Origin: Pseudeuparius sepicola
Taxonomy: Eukaryota; Arthropoda; Insecta; Coleoptera; Anthribidae
NCBI GenBank assembly: GCA_963920635.1
Contig: OY987299.1
Span: 29,714,901-29,778,900 of the forward strand
Direction of reading: 5' to 3'
Length of the DNA stretch: 64,000 nucleotides
Shown here in pieces: positions 21,081-34,199 of this stretch. A program made the translations under genes and the position numbers. Within the stretch, counting starts at the first letter, position 1. Every line of letters starts with the position of its first letter. The notes under the pieces were generated by a model. That model did not search any database and was not told the origin of the DNA. It was given only the letters and a program-made list of their open reading frames with translations.

Positions 21081-21083
<3 letters not shown>
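20915..21083. repeat. Cluster of TGTCCTCAAAACTGCCA-like boxes
   Basis: Boxes at about 20925, 20969, 21009 and 21061 (TTCTCAAAAGTGCCA, TCTCCAAATCTGCC, GTCCTCACAACCGCCA, GTCCTCAAAACTGCCA) lie in one orientation within 170 bases, interspersed with GAGGAC. They adjoin the AT microsatellite. Confidence 0.6.

Positions 21084-21136
<53 letters not shown>
21084..21136. repeat. (AT)n microsatellite
   Basis: About 26 uninterrupted AT dinucleotides. Confidence 0.98.
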
Positions 21137-21141
<5 letters not shown>

Positions 21142-21239
21142 AGTTTAAAGAATCCAAATTTACTTCATTTTTCACGCATCTTCCATAAAAATGATGCTTT
21201 CAAAGTTATGTTATATATTTTTATAAACCTTTTTTGGTA

Positions 21240-22019
21240 TACAGGGTATAAGGGACCAAACTGTAACAGGTGATAGATCTTCAAAAAATAACCGCAGTTT
21301 CTTTAAACTGTATATTTTTAAGGCCTTATAAAAAAGTTGCAGGGTGCAAGTTAAAAAAATGTATAGACTTCACTGAATATTTACCAAATTAGTTGAGATA
21401 TTTAAGTCAAATTTGGTACATGTTATAACGGCGAAAGTTAGCATAAAACATAAAACCTGAACCTTGAACAACCAATGATAGAAGGGCCTAAAACATTTAG
21501 GGAAGATAAAATTAAGGTTACGCTCTGTATCTCTAAAAGTAATACCTTGAATGGGCAAGTTTATTATAGAAAAAGTTACTTTATTTAAAGTAAGAAACAA
21601 CTTATTTTTTATAATTTTTCAGAAATACCCTGAAATAATTCAAAAAACTCAAATTTGCCATGAAACCATGACACATACGAAAAATTGCCAAAAGGACATT
21701 TTTGTTTATAATTAAAATTACATAAAAAAATCAATACCATTTTATTACTATACAAGGTGAAACATTTTTTTCTAAAAACAATTGTACTAATAACTTAATT
21801 ATGTGCTAACCCATGCCATTATAACATGTACCAAATTTGACTTAAATATCTCAACTAGTTTGGTAAATATTCAGTAGTCCACTTATTTTTTAAAATTTTA
21901 TCACCCTGTAACTTTTTTATAAGGCCTCTAAAAGATACAGTTTATACGAGAAAGTGCGGTTATTTTTTGAAGATCTATCACCTGGTACAGTAGGGTTTCC
22001 CAAAAGTGAACCACCTGTA
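21240..22019. repeat. Foldback with GGTGATAGATCTTCAAAAAATAACCGC arms
   Basis: Arms pair through GGTGATAGATCTTCAAAAAA and AAATTTGGTACATGTTATAA. The terminal 40 bp differ between ends (TACAGGGTATAAGGG and TACAGGTGGTTCACTTTTGG), so one end was replaced or has diverged. Confidence 0.7.
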
Positions 22020-22504
22020 TACATACAATACTTATAAGTACATTGAATATTAAAAGTGAACACCCCTGAAATAGTGCAATCGCTTTGCCGAAATTAGTTC
22101 ACTGAATAGCGACTTCTGGTCTACTGTATACATATTTTATAGATTTGGCTTGACTTGTTTATAGATTTGATGAGAAATGTCATCGCTATAGGCATTTTGG
22201 CAGAAATTGGTTTATTGTTTCTTCGAATTTTTCAAACCATGCTTTAATACTAGGTTGTTTTAAATACAGTGATTCAGTTCATCAAAGCATCGAACCTATC
22301 ATTATATTAGGTGCAGACTTTCCATCATAAACTTCTATAAAATCTTGCTTTGTCAGTTTCATTAATGTGGTCTCTTATGCCATGCTCTTCTTTATGCTTG
22401 TTTACACAATTATCCGTAATAGCACATACAAAATATATAAAGTTATGTCTGTGATATTAATTATAAAAAATATTCTTTGTTCGCAAGGAGGGCCACACAC
22501 ATGT

Positions 22505-22600
22505 ATAAAGTGACTGATATGCAGGGCCGCGCCGTCCACGTGTGCAATGTGTGCGGCGCACACAGGCGCCAGGTGCGAAGGGGCGCCAAAAAACGCCAAA
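22505..22600 (+). repeat. GC-rich inverted repeat arm, partner at 24180-24265
   Basis: GCAGGGCCGCGC and GGCGCC-rich sequence here recur inverted at 24190-24260 (GGCGCCGCCGAGTGTTAGCGC). The pair brackets the 22907-24074 foldback and may be the arms of an older element. The DNA from 22020 to 22900 has no gene. Confidence 0.45.
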
Positions 22601-22906
22601 ATTCGATGGACGCCATAAGGCTGACTTGCAAGCACGAAAAGTGGATTTTTTCTAAATTGCTTACTGAAATGTATTGTTGACTTTTAATAGTATTCGAAAG
22701 ATTTTTTTATATCTTATAATTATGTATTGATTATTATTATTTTATTTTGCGACATTATGTATTAGGTAGATACCGAACAGACAAAAATATCATTTATTTT
22801 TATTGATAGTTAGACCTTGCGCTGAGTACCTTTTTGTTTTTGTTTTTTTGAGCCAAAGAGATTTTTTAAATAAATAATTATTTGTTTTTTATCATATTTT
22901 ATGTTA

Positions 22907-24074
22907 TACAGTGTGTCCCAATTTGATACTGGACACCTCAGAACTATATGAAGGACAAGGAAAACAAATGGTTTCCGTTTTTTATTGGTAGTCCCAAGGG
23001 AGAGTAATTCATAGGCAGTGGTATTTGGATGGGGTAATTGTTTCATGGCCTGCTATGATTTTTTAAAATAGCTAATTTTCAAGAAACTCTATTAGGGATT
23101 TTTTATTACAAAATGTTATTAAGAAAACTTGTTCAGAATGAAAAACTGAGTAGAATTGCAAAATTTCAAAAGTCTAGGCCTACTTTGATTTTTAGCTTTT
23201 TCGCTTTTTCTCCCACTTTTTTCCTAGAAATGTGTCCTTTCTGGAGCTTTCACGTCAAAATATTATTAAGGAAACTTGATCATCGTGAAAAAATAAAATT
23301 TTGACGTGAAAGCTCCAGAAAGGACACTTTTCTAAGAAAAAAGTGGGAGATAAATCTAAAAATCAAAGTAGGCCTAGCCTTTTAAAAATTTGCGAATCTA
23401 CTCGCTTTTTCATTCTGAACAAGTTTCCTTAATAACATTTTGTCGTAAAAGAATCCCTAATGGGGTTTCTTGAAAATTTGCAATTTTAAAAAATCATAGC
23501 AGGCCATGAAATAATTAGCCCATCCAAATACCACCACCTATGAGATACTCTCCGTTGGTACTACCAATAAAAAATAGAGACCATTTGTTTTCCTTGCCCT
23601 TCATATACAGGGTGAGTTTTTTTCGATGCCCACTATGGGGATCTCGGAAACTAGCAGAGCTAGAACAAAGGTTAAATGGGGAAAGAATTGCAGTTTTGAA
23701 TGCTTAATCTAATGCCCCTTTTGGATTTTTGAAAAAGTTCATAACTCACTAGATATTTTGAAAAGAGTGATTTTTTGCTATTTCATCAGATCTCTGTAAC
23801 TCCGTTGTTTCTGATTATACAGAAAAACTGTAAAGACAAAAATTGTAGATAATTTTGGGCTTAATAAGATAATCTAATACATTTTTTTATGCTGTTTGTG
23901 ATTTTTGAGATATGACATAAACTTGTGTGTTTTTTTTTTAAATGTAAATCATAGTTGGCTGTGGCCTTATCAAATCGGCCATTTTTTGAGCTTTCCAAGA
24001 TCCCCATAGTGGGCATCGAAAAAAACTCACCCTGTATTTCTGGGGTCTCCAGTATCAAATTGGGACACACTGTA
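22907..24074. repeat. Foldback TACAGTGTGTCCCAATTTGATACTGG
   Basis: Long arms pair from both ends (ATCCAAATACCAC, GGCCTGCTATGATTTTTTAAAAT, CTTTCTGGAGCTTTCACGTC). The hairpin centre is at about 23275. The right arm is split by another foldback at 23606-24036; without it the arms are about 365 bp each. Confidence 0.85.
23606..24036. repeat. Foldback TACAGGGTGAGTTTTTTTCG nested in the right arm
   Basis: Ends TACAGGGTGAGTTTTTTTCG and its complement CGAAAAAAACTCACCCTGTA are perfect, followed by GATGCCCACTATGGGGATCT in both arms. It interrupts the outer element, so it is the younger insertion. Confidence 0.85.
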
Positions 24075-24079
24075 TATAC

Positions 24080-27000
24080 AAAGTAGGTATATTTACTGGA
24101 TTACTTTATACTTAAGAAATTTTTGTTTGTTTCTACTTATCTACTTTTTTATTTAACAAAATCAAAACAAATATGTTTTTGAAAACTAAATTTTTATGGG
24201 TGCCACCGAAATTTTTACACACAGGCGCCGCCGAGTGTTAGCGCGGCCCTGCTGATATGATATAATGATCGAACATTTTACTAGCCAACCAAGTTCTGAT
24301 TTTGACAAGTTGTCCTGGACCAACACTATATTAAAAACCTGTGCATAGCGCTGTTTCAAGCAATCGCCATTGGCACCACACGCAGTCCCAGTCAATTCCT
24401 TTAGGACAACCTAATCAATGAGAAACTTCTTCAGGTCGTCCTAACGCAATTGACCGAGATTCCGGACTTGCTATGGTACATGTAGGTAGCGCCTATTATT
24501 ATTCCTAAATTCCTCGCAAAGGTTGGACACAAGCGAGAGGATGTGGCTGGTCGCAAGCTCTCATATAATAGCATTCACAAAGCACCTTCTGGGGTTTGAG
24601 ATCTAAAAATAATTATTGACTGTCTATGATTGCCTTCAAGTGTAATGTCACGAATCATTGTCGGTGGCCTTTATTGTGAATACTCAAAATATGTAATCCT
24701 AGCAATAGGTTCAGTAGCATGATGCATGGATTTTAACAGTTTTCACCTGCATACACAAGCTTTAGGTTAGTTCCTGCATTTGGCAACGTTGAAATTCAAC
24801 GGAAGACCAATAAAATTATAACTTTTAGTTTAACTTTAAAGCTCATAATTTTTACTCATAAAAAATTCCTTCAAATAATTTCAAAAGTTGTTAAATATAA
24901 ATATGAAGTAGTCCTACTTGCTGCTCATCTTCCGTAACATTATAACAAGGTTAGACGGATATATTAAGGCAATTAAGTCACTTATTAAGCGGTAGGGTGA
25001 TGAAGTCAGTTATGACATAAAATATGCACAAAACAACTCGTTTGCAGATGGTGATTCGAAGGGAAAGGGAGAGAGACAGGGATGATCTCTATCACCATGG
25101 GTCGCGGCCGAGCTGAAATTTCCTCCTCACGACCCTATTTGGCACCCTGGTGGGCCTCCATCGACAAATCAGCGATGCGACATTAGCCTTCTTAATGGTT
25201 ATGAATTACTTAAGGCAGTACGAGTGAGCCGAGCGAGTGTGTGAGATGCGCCTGTCTTGAGCTGGCCTCAAGTTCGACTTTTTCATGAGAAATTTTGTTT
25301 ATATCATATTTGATCTCAATTAAATGTTTTTTATTGGATAAGTGGGAATTTGTAGAGAGGCTGGAAAGTTTACTCCCTGTTCTTTAAACAAAGATATTGT
25401 AGATAAAGCGCACACCTGCCAAAAATAAAGATGACGATCATCGACTTGTTGCATTATGAATAAGTAATTAAAGTCTACTTAAAAATATAGATAGATAATG
25501 TAAAAATATAACGAAAGATAGCTGGAAATTGATTTTGCCAATTCATCTTTTTTCAAGAAATGATTTATAAACTACTTAGTGTTAAATCTTCTTAAATCTA
25601 TAAACTACTTGGTATTAAATCTTCAAAATTTGCAGTCAAGTATGCAGAAAATCTCTTTTATTTTAAAGCCATAAACCACATCATAAAAACTGGGTATGGA
25701 TGGATATCTGTGGGAAATGAAAATAATTCAAACATTTTACAAATAGGTTTGAAACAGCCGTTTTATATTGTAATCGCAAAACTATAATCCGCAACACAAT
25801 GTTATCACCCTCCCAAGCTCCCAAGTGTGGGTTATTGTGAGGGTCGGAAATGAAATAACTATAAAACATATTTATAGACACCAGTCTAGCCCAGCCCAAC
25901 AAAGAGGTGTCCACCTTTAACCTATAGACATAAAATTTACAAAATTGATTGTTAAGACCACCAGTGAATTTTATCAAAAAATATGTTGAGGATCGTCCAC
26001 AAAAATATGCTTGTAGATTGTATTTCCTGAAAAGCTAGCGTGGCTCAAAAACAATATCTATCAATTGAAATCAAGTTGTTGAATAATGTTTTCCGACCTC
26101 CATGTTATTGGATAATCTATTTCACTGACTATGTCTAAAATGGTTGATGATGACTTATCCAGGTTTTTAGTCATTTGTGACAATATTTACTCGGTATAAA
26201 AGAGATATTTTGTAACTTATTGCATTTCCAACCTACAAGTTATTGATTTATTAGGAAATAATGCATATCGCCTATTGGGTCAGTAGTTCTAATTAATACT
26301 AATTCTTTAGCGAGTGAGCTCAAAGTAAAACACTGTTGAATTCTAGCATTCTATTTTATATAAACGAAATCAAAGGTTACCAGGCCTTACTTCGCCTATT
26401 GCCTTGAGAAGGTAGGGGGAATAAGAGTTTGTTAATCATAAACAGCTCATTTACTTTCATAATGTTTCATTCAAGTAATAAAAATGCACCCTTTGCTCTT
26501 CAGAAAACTCAATTACAAAATCAAGAGAAAATTTAAGATTTACGAATGATGTATCTTGTGTACTGAATGCTTTTTTTATCAAGATCAATAATTAAGTTTC
26601 ATAAACACAACAAATGAAAACCTATAACTATACCAAGCCTTAATGAATGAAGAGTATCTGTGTGAGTTTTCACAATTTCAATTGCGTTTTAAAGTTAAGT
26701 GTTGTCATATATCTAGCATTACTGACCCAGATTGGCTTTTACTTCTTTTTATCGGGGACAATTTTTTTAATAAGATTTTACTATTTTGGGGTATGTTTGT
26801 GATTAAGTATTATAAATTTACCAAAAATATTTCCAAGTTTACATTTTCATTATTTTAATTTGTGCTAAACAAATTCAGTAATAATTTCTATAATATTTAT
26901 AGATTGATCATGAAATATCGCAAGGATCCTCAAATTGTGCACATGCCTTTTTTTCCCATTGCAATAAAATATTAAGTAAAAAATATAACATATTTGGGGT

Positions 27001-27785
27001 TCATCGTTTATTATACACTGCCATTAATTTTAATGTTGATGTTATATAAGACGTATAAATACCTGGACTGTCTCGGGCATTTCTAAAATATTTTTTGTTT
27101 GAATGTATCAAATATTGACATTTTTCGGACAGAACCTATGATCTAAAAGAAGGACATTTACATGATGTGTTGTGATTGGTCTGTGAGCATCCTCAAAAGT
27201 ACTTTTCCCACGTATATCAATATAATTTACGTCGAGTTCTAAATCCCAATATTTTAGCATTAGTTTAAACTAAATTTGCTGCTCTTATCTCCGGAGATGT
27301 GCCCAAAATGCATTCTTCAGGAGAATCTTCATTTTTGTTGTATTTCTTTTCTTAAAATGATTAAAACTATAATATTTAACTGATTGATGCAAGCACATTG
27401 AAGGTTCAATAGTTTTCTCTGTTCAATGATACTAGGACATAACAAGATAAGCGCACGCGCATATTTTGTCCTTTCGGATTTAAGTCATCGGGTGATAAGA
27501 GTCGTTCAAATTTAGTTGAAATTCCAATCATAGTTGGTTTTTGTAGGTTTTGGTATAAAAACACATAATTTTTAATATGGTTTGTCGAGTATTTATGGTC
27601 TGTTCAATTATACATTATAGAAAAGGCTTTTTTTATTATCACCTATCATATTGACGATCGGGTAAAAAGGAGCAGTCCGGAGGATATAACGCGAAAAGCA
27701 ATGGAAAGTTTGATTATCGACATACATTTTGACATGTCATGACGGCATGCTCGAATCGGTTCAAAATTCATTCCACAAGTAATCA
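24080..27785. other. Repeat-poor stretch without a supportable gene
   Basis: No coding exon, RNA gene or palindrome stands out. A segment near 24317-24400 (CTGGACCAACAC, CTGTTTCAAGC, CCATTGGCACCACAC) recurs in the same orientation at 35458-35520 and is a low-copy dispersed repeat. The rest looks single-copy and could be intronic or intergenic. Confidence 0.5.
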
Positions 27786-27790
27786 TACTG

Positions 27791-28341
27791 GACCGGGAGA
27801 TAGTGACAGATTTTTGGACGTGATTTTACTCAGTATGCCTGCTGAAGAAAAGATGGCATACCGTTTGCGCATGTCCAAGTACACTTTACATTGAATAACT
27901 CGTTTAAATGATTAAATAATATTCAATTTAAACAGTACTTGGACATGCGCGAAAGGTACCTATGCCATCTTTTTTTTCAGCATTTTCATAAGAACTTGCA
28001 TACTTCTCATTGGCAGCCTGTTCAGAAACGTGGAAAAATTAATTATTAAAATACAAGATCACGTGGCAATAATAGCCCTTTGGACCCACCCTAACGGTAT
28101 GCCTATGGTTTTCCGAGGAATTTTCTATTTTGAACTTCATTATAAAACACATGGCAGCCTGTATAAAATCATATCAAAACGCATATTTTCCGAATAATTG
28201 AAAACTCAGTTTTTCACATGAAGAACCCAGGATGACTCTCTGATTCATACCTTATTATTGTGAGAATATGTGCCACATAATGCCCTTTGCAAGGCATACT
28301 CAGTAAAATTACGTCCAAAAATCTGTCACTATCTCCCGGTC
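27791..28341. repeat. Truncated foldback GACCGGGAGATAGTGACAG
   Basis: It is the same family as 62833-63698, with a complete right half and a left arm cut to about 50 bp after TTTACTCAGTATGCC. The remaining right half is nearly identical to the other copy, so both are young. Confidence 0.8.
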
Positions 28342-28349
28342 TATACCTT

Positions 28350-31225
28350 ATTAGTTATAATTTCATGTCTCTGTTCCATGGCCGACTAGAAGTTCATAGG
28401 TAACTAAGGTTTGCTCTAGTGAAAAAATAGCAGTGAAACACGTTTTAATTTTCTATATTTGAGCACATTCGAACAAAAAATATTTTATGATACATAGAGG
28501 AAACGTAGTTTTTCCACAGTCATCTAAAAAACTCAACTTTTCATCCTTGTATCATAACCTACTATTTTAAGAATTTCACATCCTTAATAATTACTTTTTT
28601 ATGGCTGAATGTCCCAACATATATTATATACGTATATATTCTTCAGTTATATTATACAATATTATAAAATTATCATTGAGTGAAAGACTTGGTAACATGG
28701 GTGACTGCCTGATAATTTTTCATGAAAAATGTAGGGTTTGCCTAAAAGACAACCAACATTTGATTTATTTTATGATCTCTGGCCACAGCTTCAATTTTTG
28801 AGGAAATGATGTTCTGTCCCTATATTTTTCACTCAAAGATATATTTTCCGAGATTAAATCTTGTAGCGTATCACTGTTATATAGTTTCCAAAAGGAGCGA
28901 AATGTACATACTGAACCATAAATGAATTTCTATGCATATAAAGTAGGCCTTATACATGTTACATTGCTGACATATATGTAGTAGCAAGAATTAGTTGCAG
29001 TTAATAATTGCTCAAAGTAATTGTAAGAATAGATCAAATCTAGTCAACTCCCAGTTAACATTATTCTTCTGTTTTTTACTCAAGGTAAATGTTAGTTAAA
29101 TTACTCTAACTTTACCAATTTAATTTGATAACATCAATATAAAATCACACTACTTTATATAATTTACAGCATAATTTAGCCACTATACTTTGCATATAAA
29201 AAGTACAAATTCCTGAAGATCTCTAGTAAGTGGCTAGTCCTATGTACTTTTGCTGTTATGAAAATATATCACTGGAAAAAGCAATATCCATCCCTTAAAT
29301 ACCAGTGAGTTGTTGTTTGCTTGCTTTACGGTGCCCTTTTTTAACTGAATGATTGTATATTATGTACTATACACCTAAGTTATTTCTAAATCTAGGGGAT
29401 GAAACAGGCTAGAATGACAGTAGATTTAGTTAAAATCTCAGGGAAATAAAACTAATCTTAATAGAAATATCAAGTGTTACGCATATTTGCCAGTAACTTG
29501 GAGCCATATTAGGATAATTAATGTAAATACTGTGCGTAGGTAATTTAAAAGGATTCAAAATTGAAATCGGCTTTCTTTGGCGGTGTTAATATAATTTGTA
29601 TGTATATATAGTTCTCTGAAAATAGTAATATAGTTTTGTAATGAACTAAAGAATGTAAATCCCTATTTTTTACTATATTTTCGGGATTTTTTGTACTTTT
29701 ATAACAACAAAAAAATCATAACTCTTAGGTAAATGGAGTGTGTAATGTGCATTATCTTGTTTAAAAGTGTATATTGTGTAATATGACACATACTTTTGTT
29801 TTTGTTTTGTTGTAATATAGGAATTTGTAGAATGATAGCAATTTGGTTTTGTATTATTGTTATCATTGCCGTTGCACCCTATTTCCTTCTAATTATTCAA
29901 GAAATGAATGGACAGCCCAAGACAAAGCGGTAGTTAGCAGTAAATATGGTATCCAACTAATTTCCTAAATTTCTACTGTTGAGGGGTAAGTTGAGGTAGA
30001 TTGTTTTGTAGGGGATTGATAACCTATCTTCAACCTGGAACCCAGTCAGCTCTAGGTTCACCGAAAATGCTGGTGGTACTGGCAAATTTAATGTCATCAT
30101 CTAAGTCAGCTTCTTATAGATTTTAAATTAAAAGTTATAACATTAGTGAGTCTAGTGAAATCACTACAAACATGCTGAAACATTGGGTGCTTTCCTTGTG
30201 GCTCTTCAGTCCTCATGCATTCAGTGAAAACTATCAAGAATAAGGCGAAAAAGAAAATTTAGGTCTACCTGGAGTCCTTCGATTTGCTCAGACTTTGGTG
30301 GAGTCTTAGTATCATCGTTGATCATGGAGTAGGTAGGTAAGTTCTGTCCTCAATCAACGGTTCTGTACATTTTAAATTAATACATCAAAAATTAAAATCG
30401 AAGTATTTTGAATATAGAAAATAAGAGTTGGGCTGCAAATTGCGAATATTCCCGGGAAGGAAGTTTTGATGACCAAATTCTTGTGAGTAGGAATTCCCAA
30501 GGCAGACATCAAAACCCCCAGGAAACTTTTTTTCAAAGGTCTAGGGAATATTTCCAAATTTTAAATTTGCTGATCTATATTCACTGTCAGTTGTCATATA
30601 AGGTATTTCTTAGCCTGCTACTGTGTTACAAACGTTAATTAACGATTACCACATTTCAAGAACCAGTGTATTTTATTTATTTACTTATTTCTTTATTTAT
30701 TACGGACTAGCCAATTTACAAAATGTGAAGAACATAACAACCTCATTTACAGCCTATAACTTTGTGTTGTTAATTAATATTTGCAAAATAATCAAATCTA
30801 ATAGGGGGGGGGGGCAATATCACTAGTGGTGGGTCTATTATCCATAATACTATACTTTTCATTAATTTTACGAATTATAATCCCAAAGCTGAAAATACCA
30901 CTAATAGAAAATACCAATGAAAAGTATTATCTATTAATAGGCATACCACGAGTTGTATTTAAAAAGAGAATTTAACAACTGCAAATAATTTAATTGTTCA
31001 GTGTGTGGGTAGGCATAATTTAACAATCAAACTTCTACCTACATTAATAAATTTAATTGCTTAACAGTCAAAGCCCATTTGACATCGATCAAAGTGTTAA
31101 ATTGAAAACGTATCTTGTAGTACTATATTAAATTTGGTAATGTAAAGAAGTTATCAGGTTATCAGTTTTAGCTACCACAATAGGCCTTGTTAATAGGTTT
31201 AGCATAAGAATGGTGTAACGAAGAG
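28350..31225. other. AT-rich stretch without a supportable gene
   Basis: Only short stop-rich frames on both strands, with no recognisable domain and no strong repeat structure. It may be intron or spacer. A G-run of about 10 lies near 30804. Confidence 0.5.
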
Positions 31226-31229
31226 AGTT

Positions 31230-31480
31230 AGATTTCAGCATTTATTTGCCTCATACTGATTGTATCCAATAAGCTAGCTCCTTTGTTAAAAATACAACCA
31301 ATCATATGCCCTTGCTAGTGCCAATTTCCCTTGGGAAATACCAAAGCAGTAAGATCACAGCTGAAAATTAAGTTGTGGTAAGGAGAGGAACGGGTTGTTG
31401 TGGCCAACTCGCCGCAAACGCAACTTGCCGTCCACCCCACTCACTGACAAGCCAACCGGCCAGAAACAGATTTGTTGGAG
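31230..31480 (+). repeat. Dispersed repeat, copy 1 (second at 60512-60760)
   Basis: CCTCATACTGATTGTATCCAA, AGCTCGTTT-like and CCCTTGGGAAATACCAAAG segments occur in the same order at 60512-60760. Class not recognised. Confidence 0.55.
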
Positions 31481-31735
31481 GCATTTTTATTTATAGGCTA
31501 TTTTTTATGAAATTCTAACTAATTTCAACATTCTAACTTGGCATCACTGCAACCGGATCGTAAATTCAGGTCAGTAACGAGTCCATTTGCACACACGAAA
31601 TATTTTGAGAATAATATATTAGCATATAATAGCTACATACAGCGAGCAATTAAAGGTTGGAATAAATTCGGTAGAATGTTGTACTATGCGATTTAAAAAA
31701 AAAACGCTTCGACACGCCCAACATAATTTTGAAAG

Positions 31736-33225
31736 GCGCATATTTTGACATATTTGTCATTCTTGTGACGTCATTACTAACCAAGCTATGACGTCATCTA
31801 TATTTTTTTCAAGGCCTACTATAAAGATAGGCCCTGGTGCACAAAAATCTCGTGACCACCTTAGGCCGACATTACATGTCCTTTGTCACATAACTGAAAG
31901 CGGCAGCTTGGGTTTTCAGAAGTTTTAAATGTTTAAATTGTTTTTAAACGTATTAGTTTATATTTTAGAAACAAGTTTGTGTCTAGTGCGAGTGTGTCCT
32001 GGCGGAGGGGAACCGCCCAGGTGTTATTATGGCCTCTGGGTGGGAGTCGTGCCGTCCAAGGGTATTGATGCCGCTCGCACTGACGCGTGAGCGCTGTAAA
32101 GGGGAATTCTCCCCCGAACCACAGAATAGGGAGCCCGGAATTCCGGAATGGCCTATTATGGACATGGACCGTATTGGATAGTGGAGCCTGAGACACAGGG
32201 GTGAACTGCTTACGGGAGATCCGCGAGTTCAGACGGTCCGGGTGGCTGGAAGCCGTTCCCGTTGACCACGTTCGGGTTTGTGTATTTATTATATTCACCA
32301 TTCACCTTGTGCGAAATAAATCAGTGTTGCAACCGTTGATTTTCGTTGTCGACCCACGCACCGATACGGTTTCTATTCGGTCTTTCACGCTGCCGAACAA
32401 CTGAGACCTCGTCAATAAGTATTTACAGTATACCTACTGAGGTTAGTTTTCATTTTTATTTCGTAAAAAATAACCTAAATACCAAATATTGGGTCTGTTT
32501 ATATTATATTTATACATATTACAAAAGCCAGGAAGAAAGTGTCGCCATAACAAACATTTGTTTTGCCTCGGGATGAAAATTTGCGCCAAAAATGGATTCG
32601 TCAAATTCCAACTGAGATTTAATTTCTAAAAAAAACCTTAAGTATGTGTGGGCTGTGTGGCTAACACATTTTCAAGAAAGTGAAACAATTAAAGTGGACA
32701 AATGTGTTGTGGGAGGAAAATACCTATAAAGAATATCACCTAAGCTAAAGGAAGGTGATGTCCCAACAATTTTTGAGAAGTGCCAAAATATTGTGAGTGC
32801 AGTGCCGTTTAACTCTCAGCCCAAAACAGCTGAGGCAGGTTGAAAATTTTGAAAAAACAATTAGAGAAAGCTTGGATGCACAAAACCAATAATGTAATAG
32901 ATGAAAGAAAACTTGCCAAATTGTTACGAAATTTGTTTTTTCTACTTATCTCCAAAAATGCCTTTCATTATATAGCACTAAGTTGGTCACGTGACTACGC
33001 AATTAAGCGTTAGCGCTGTGGCCTGTCTTTATCGTTGGCCTCGTATTTTTTTAAATGGCAACCACTATTTTTGATAGCCTCATTTAAAAGAACGCACTTT
33101 TTTTGTATAGAACGCAAATTATAATACATTACATAACAATTTTTTTTTCCATAAATTTTAAATTTAACAATAAGCTTGGTAAGTAATGACGTCACAAGAA
33201 GGACAAATATGTCAAAATATGCACC
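31736..33225. repeat. Foldback with TTTGACATATTTGTC arms enclosing a GC-rich insert
   Basis: About 55 bp (31736-31790) pair with 33170-33225 through TGACGTCATTAC. Between them lies the GC-rich 31980-32410 block. The outer ends are not clear. Confidence 0.5.
31980..32410 (+). repeat. GC-rich block, possible solo LTR
   Basis: About 430 bases are much richer in GC than the surroundings, with an AATAAA near 32318 followed by about 90 bases, as in the 3' part of an LTR. A TGTGTCTAG start and TATTTACA end are possible, but I see no matching target duplication and no internal retroelement genes. A CCTGGCGGAGGGG string here recurs near 43280. Confidence 0.3.
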
Positions 33226-33231
33226 CTATTG

Positions 33232-34128
33232 TACAGGGTGATCCAAACTCGACGCCCCAGGCCTACAGTGGGAACACGAAAACTCAAAATACAATTTCGA
33301 AAAGGGGTTCTTAAATGGGACATACTAGGGTCCAATTTTGACCGAAAATTAGCTTTTTTGATGTTTGGGAAAATAGCCGCTGTGACGTCATCGATATTAT
33401 TTTCCCAGAAACATACCAGTTTTTCTCTATATATTGAAAGTCCTTATCATTCTCAACAACTTTTATAGAAAGAAATTTTCTGTATCTTTTGTCGTTCCAA
33501 ATCTACAGGATCAAATATATGTATAAAAAAAAACATGAAATTTTTCGAAATCTAGATAGCTCTGGAAACAATTGATGGTCAGAAAATATGTTGTTGAGTA
33601 TGTTAGGGTGCCTTGCGCACCATTAAATTTATTCAACTGGAATATTTTTTTAAATTTTTGAATTGTGCTTGTTACTAACTTGTCTTGTTTGTTATTAGAT
33701 ATTGTTTGTTACAAAAAAAATATATATTCCAGTTGAATAAATTTAAGGATGCGCAAGGCACCCTAACATACTCTTAAATAATTTCTGAGTATCAATTGTT
33801 TCCATAGCTATCTAGATTTTGAAAAATTCCATGTTTTTTACATATTTGACCCTGTATATTTGGAACGACAAAAGATACAGAAAATTTCTTTCTATAAAAG
33901 TTGTTGAGAATGATAAGGACTTTCAATATGTAGAGAAAAACTGGTATGTTTCTGGGAAAATAATATCGATGACGTCACAGCGGCTATTTTCCCAAACATC
34001 AAAAAAGCTAATTTTCGGTCAAAATTGGAGCTTAGTATGTCCCATTTAAGAACCCCTTTTCGAAATTTTATTTTGAGTTTTCGTGTTCCCGCTGTAGGCC
34101 TGGGGCGTCGAGTTTGGATCACCCTGTA
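33232..34128. repeat. 0.9-kb foldback TACAGGGTGATCCAAACTCG
   Basis: The arms match almost base for base over about 390 bp from both ends (CGACGCCCCAGGCCTAC, GCCGCTGTGACGTCATCGAT, CAAGGCACCCTAACATACTC). The loop is under 130 bp. Mirror-image open frames here encode nothing recognisable. Confidence 0.9.
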
Positions 34129-34199
34129 CACATGAAGATCGACTAAGCACCTCTTTTATAATGTTAAAGCCTCATCACATAAAGTTTTGTTTACACAAA

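Noticed and set aside
31933..32301. 122-codon minus-strand frame in the GC-rich block
   Set aside because: Overlapping frames on both strands are open because of high GC; no known domain, so treated as possible LTR sequence.
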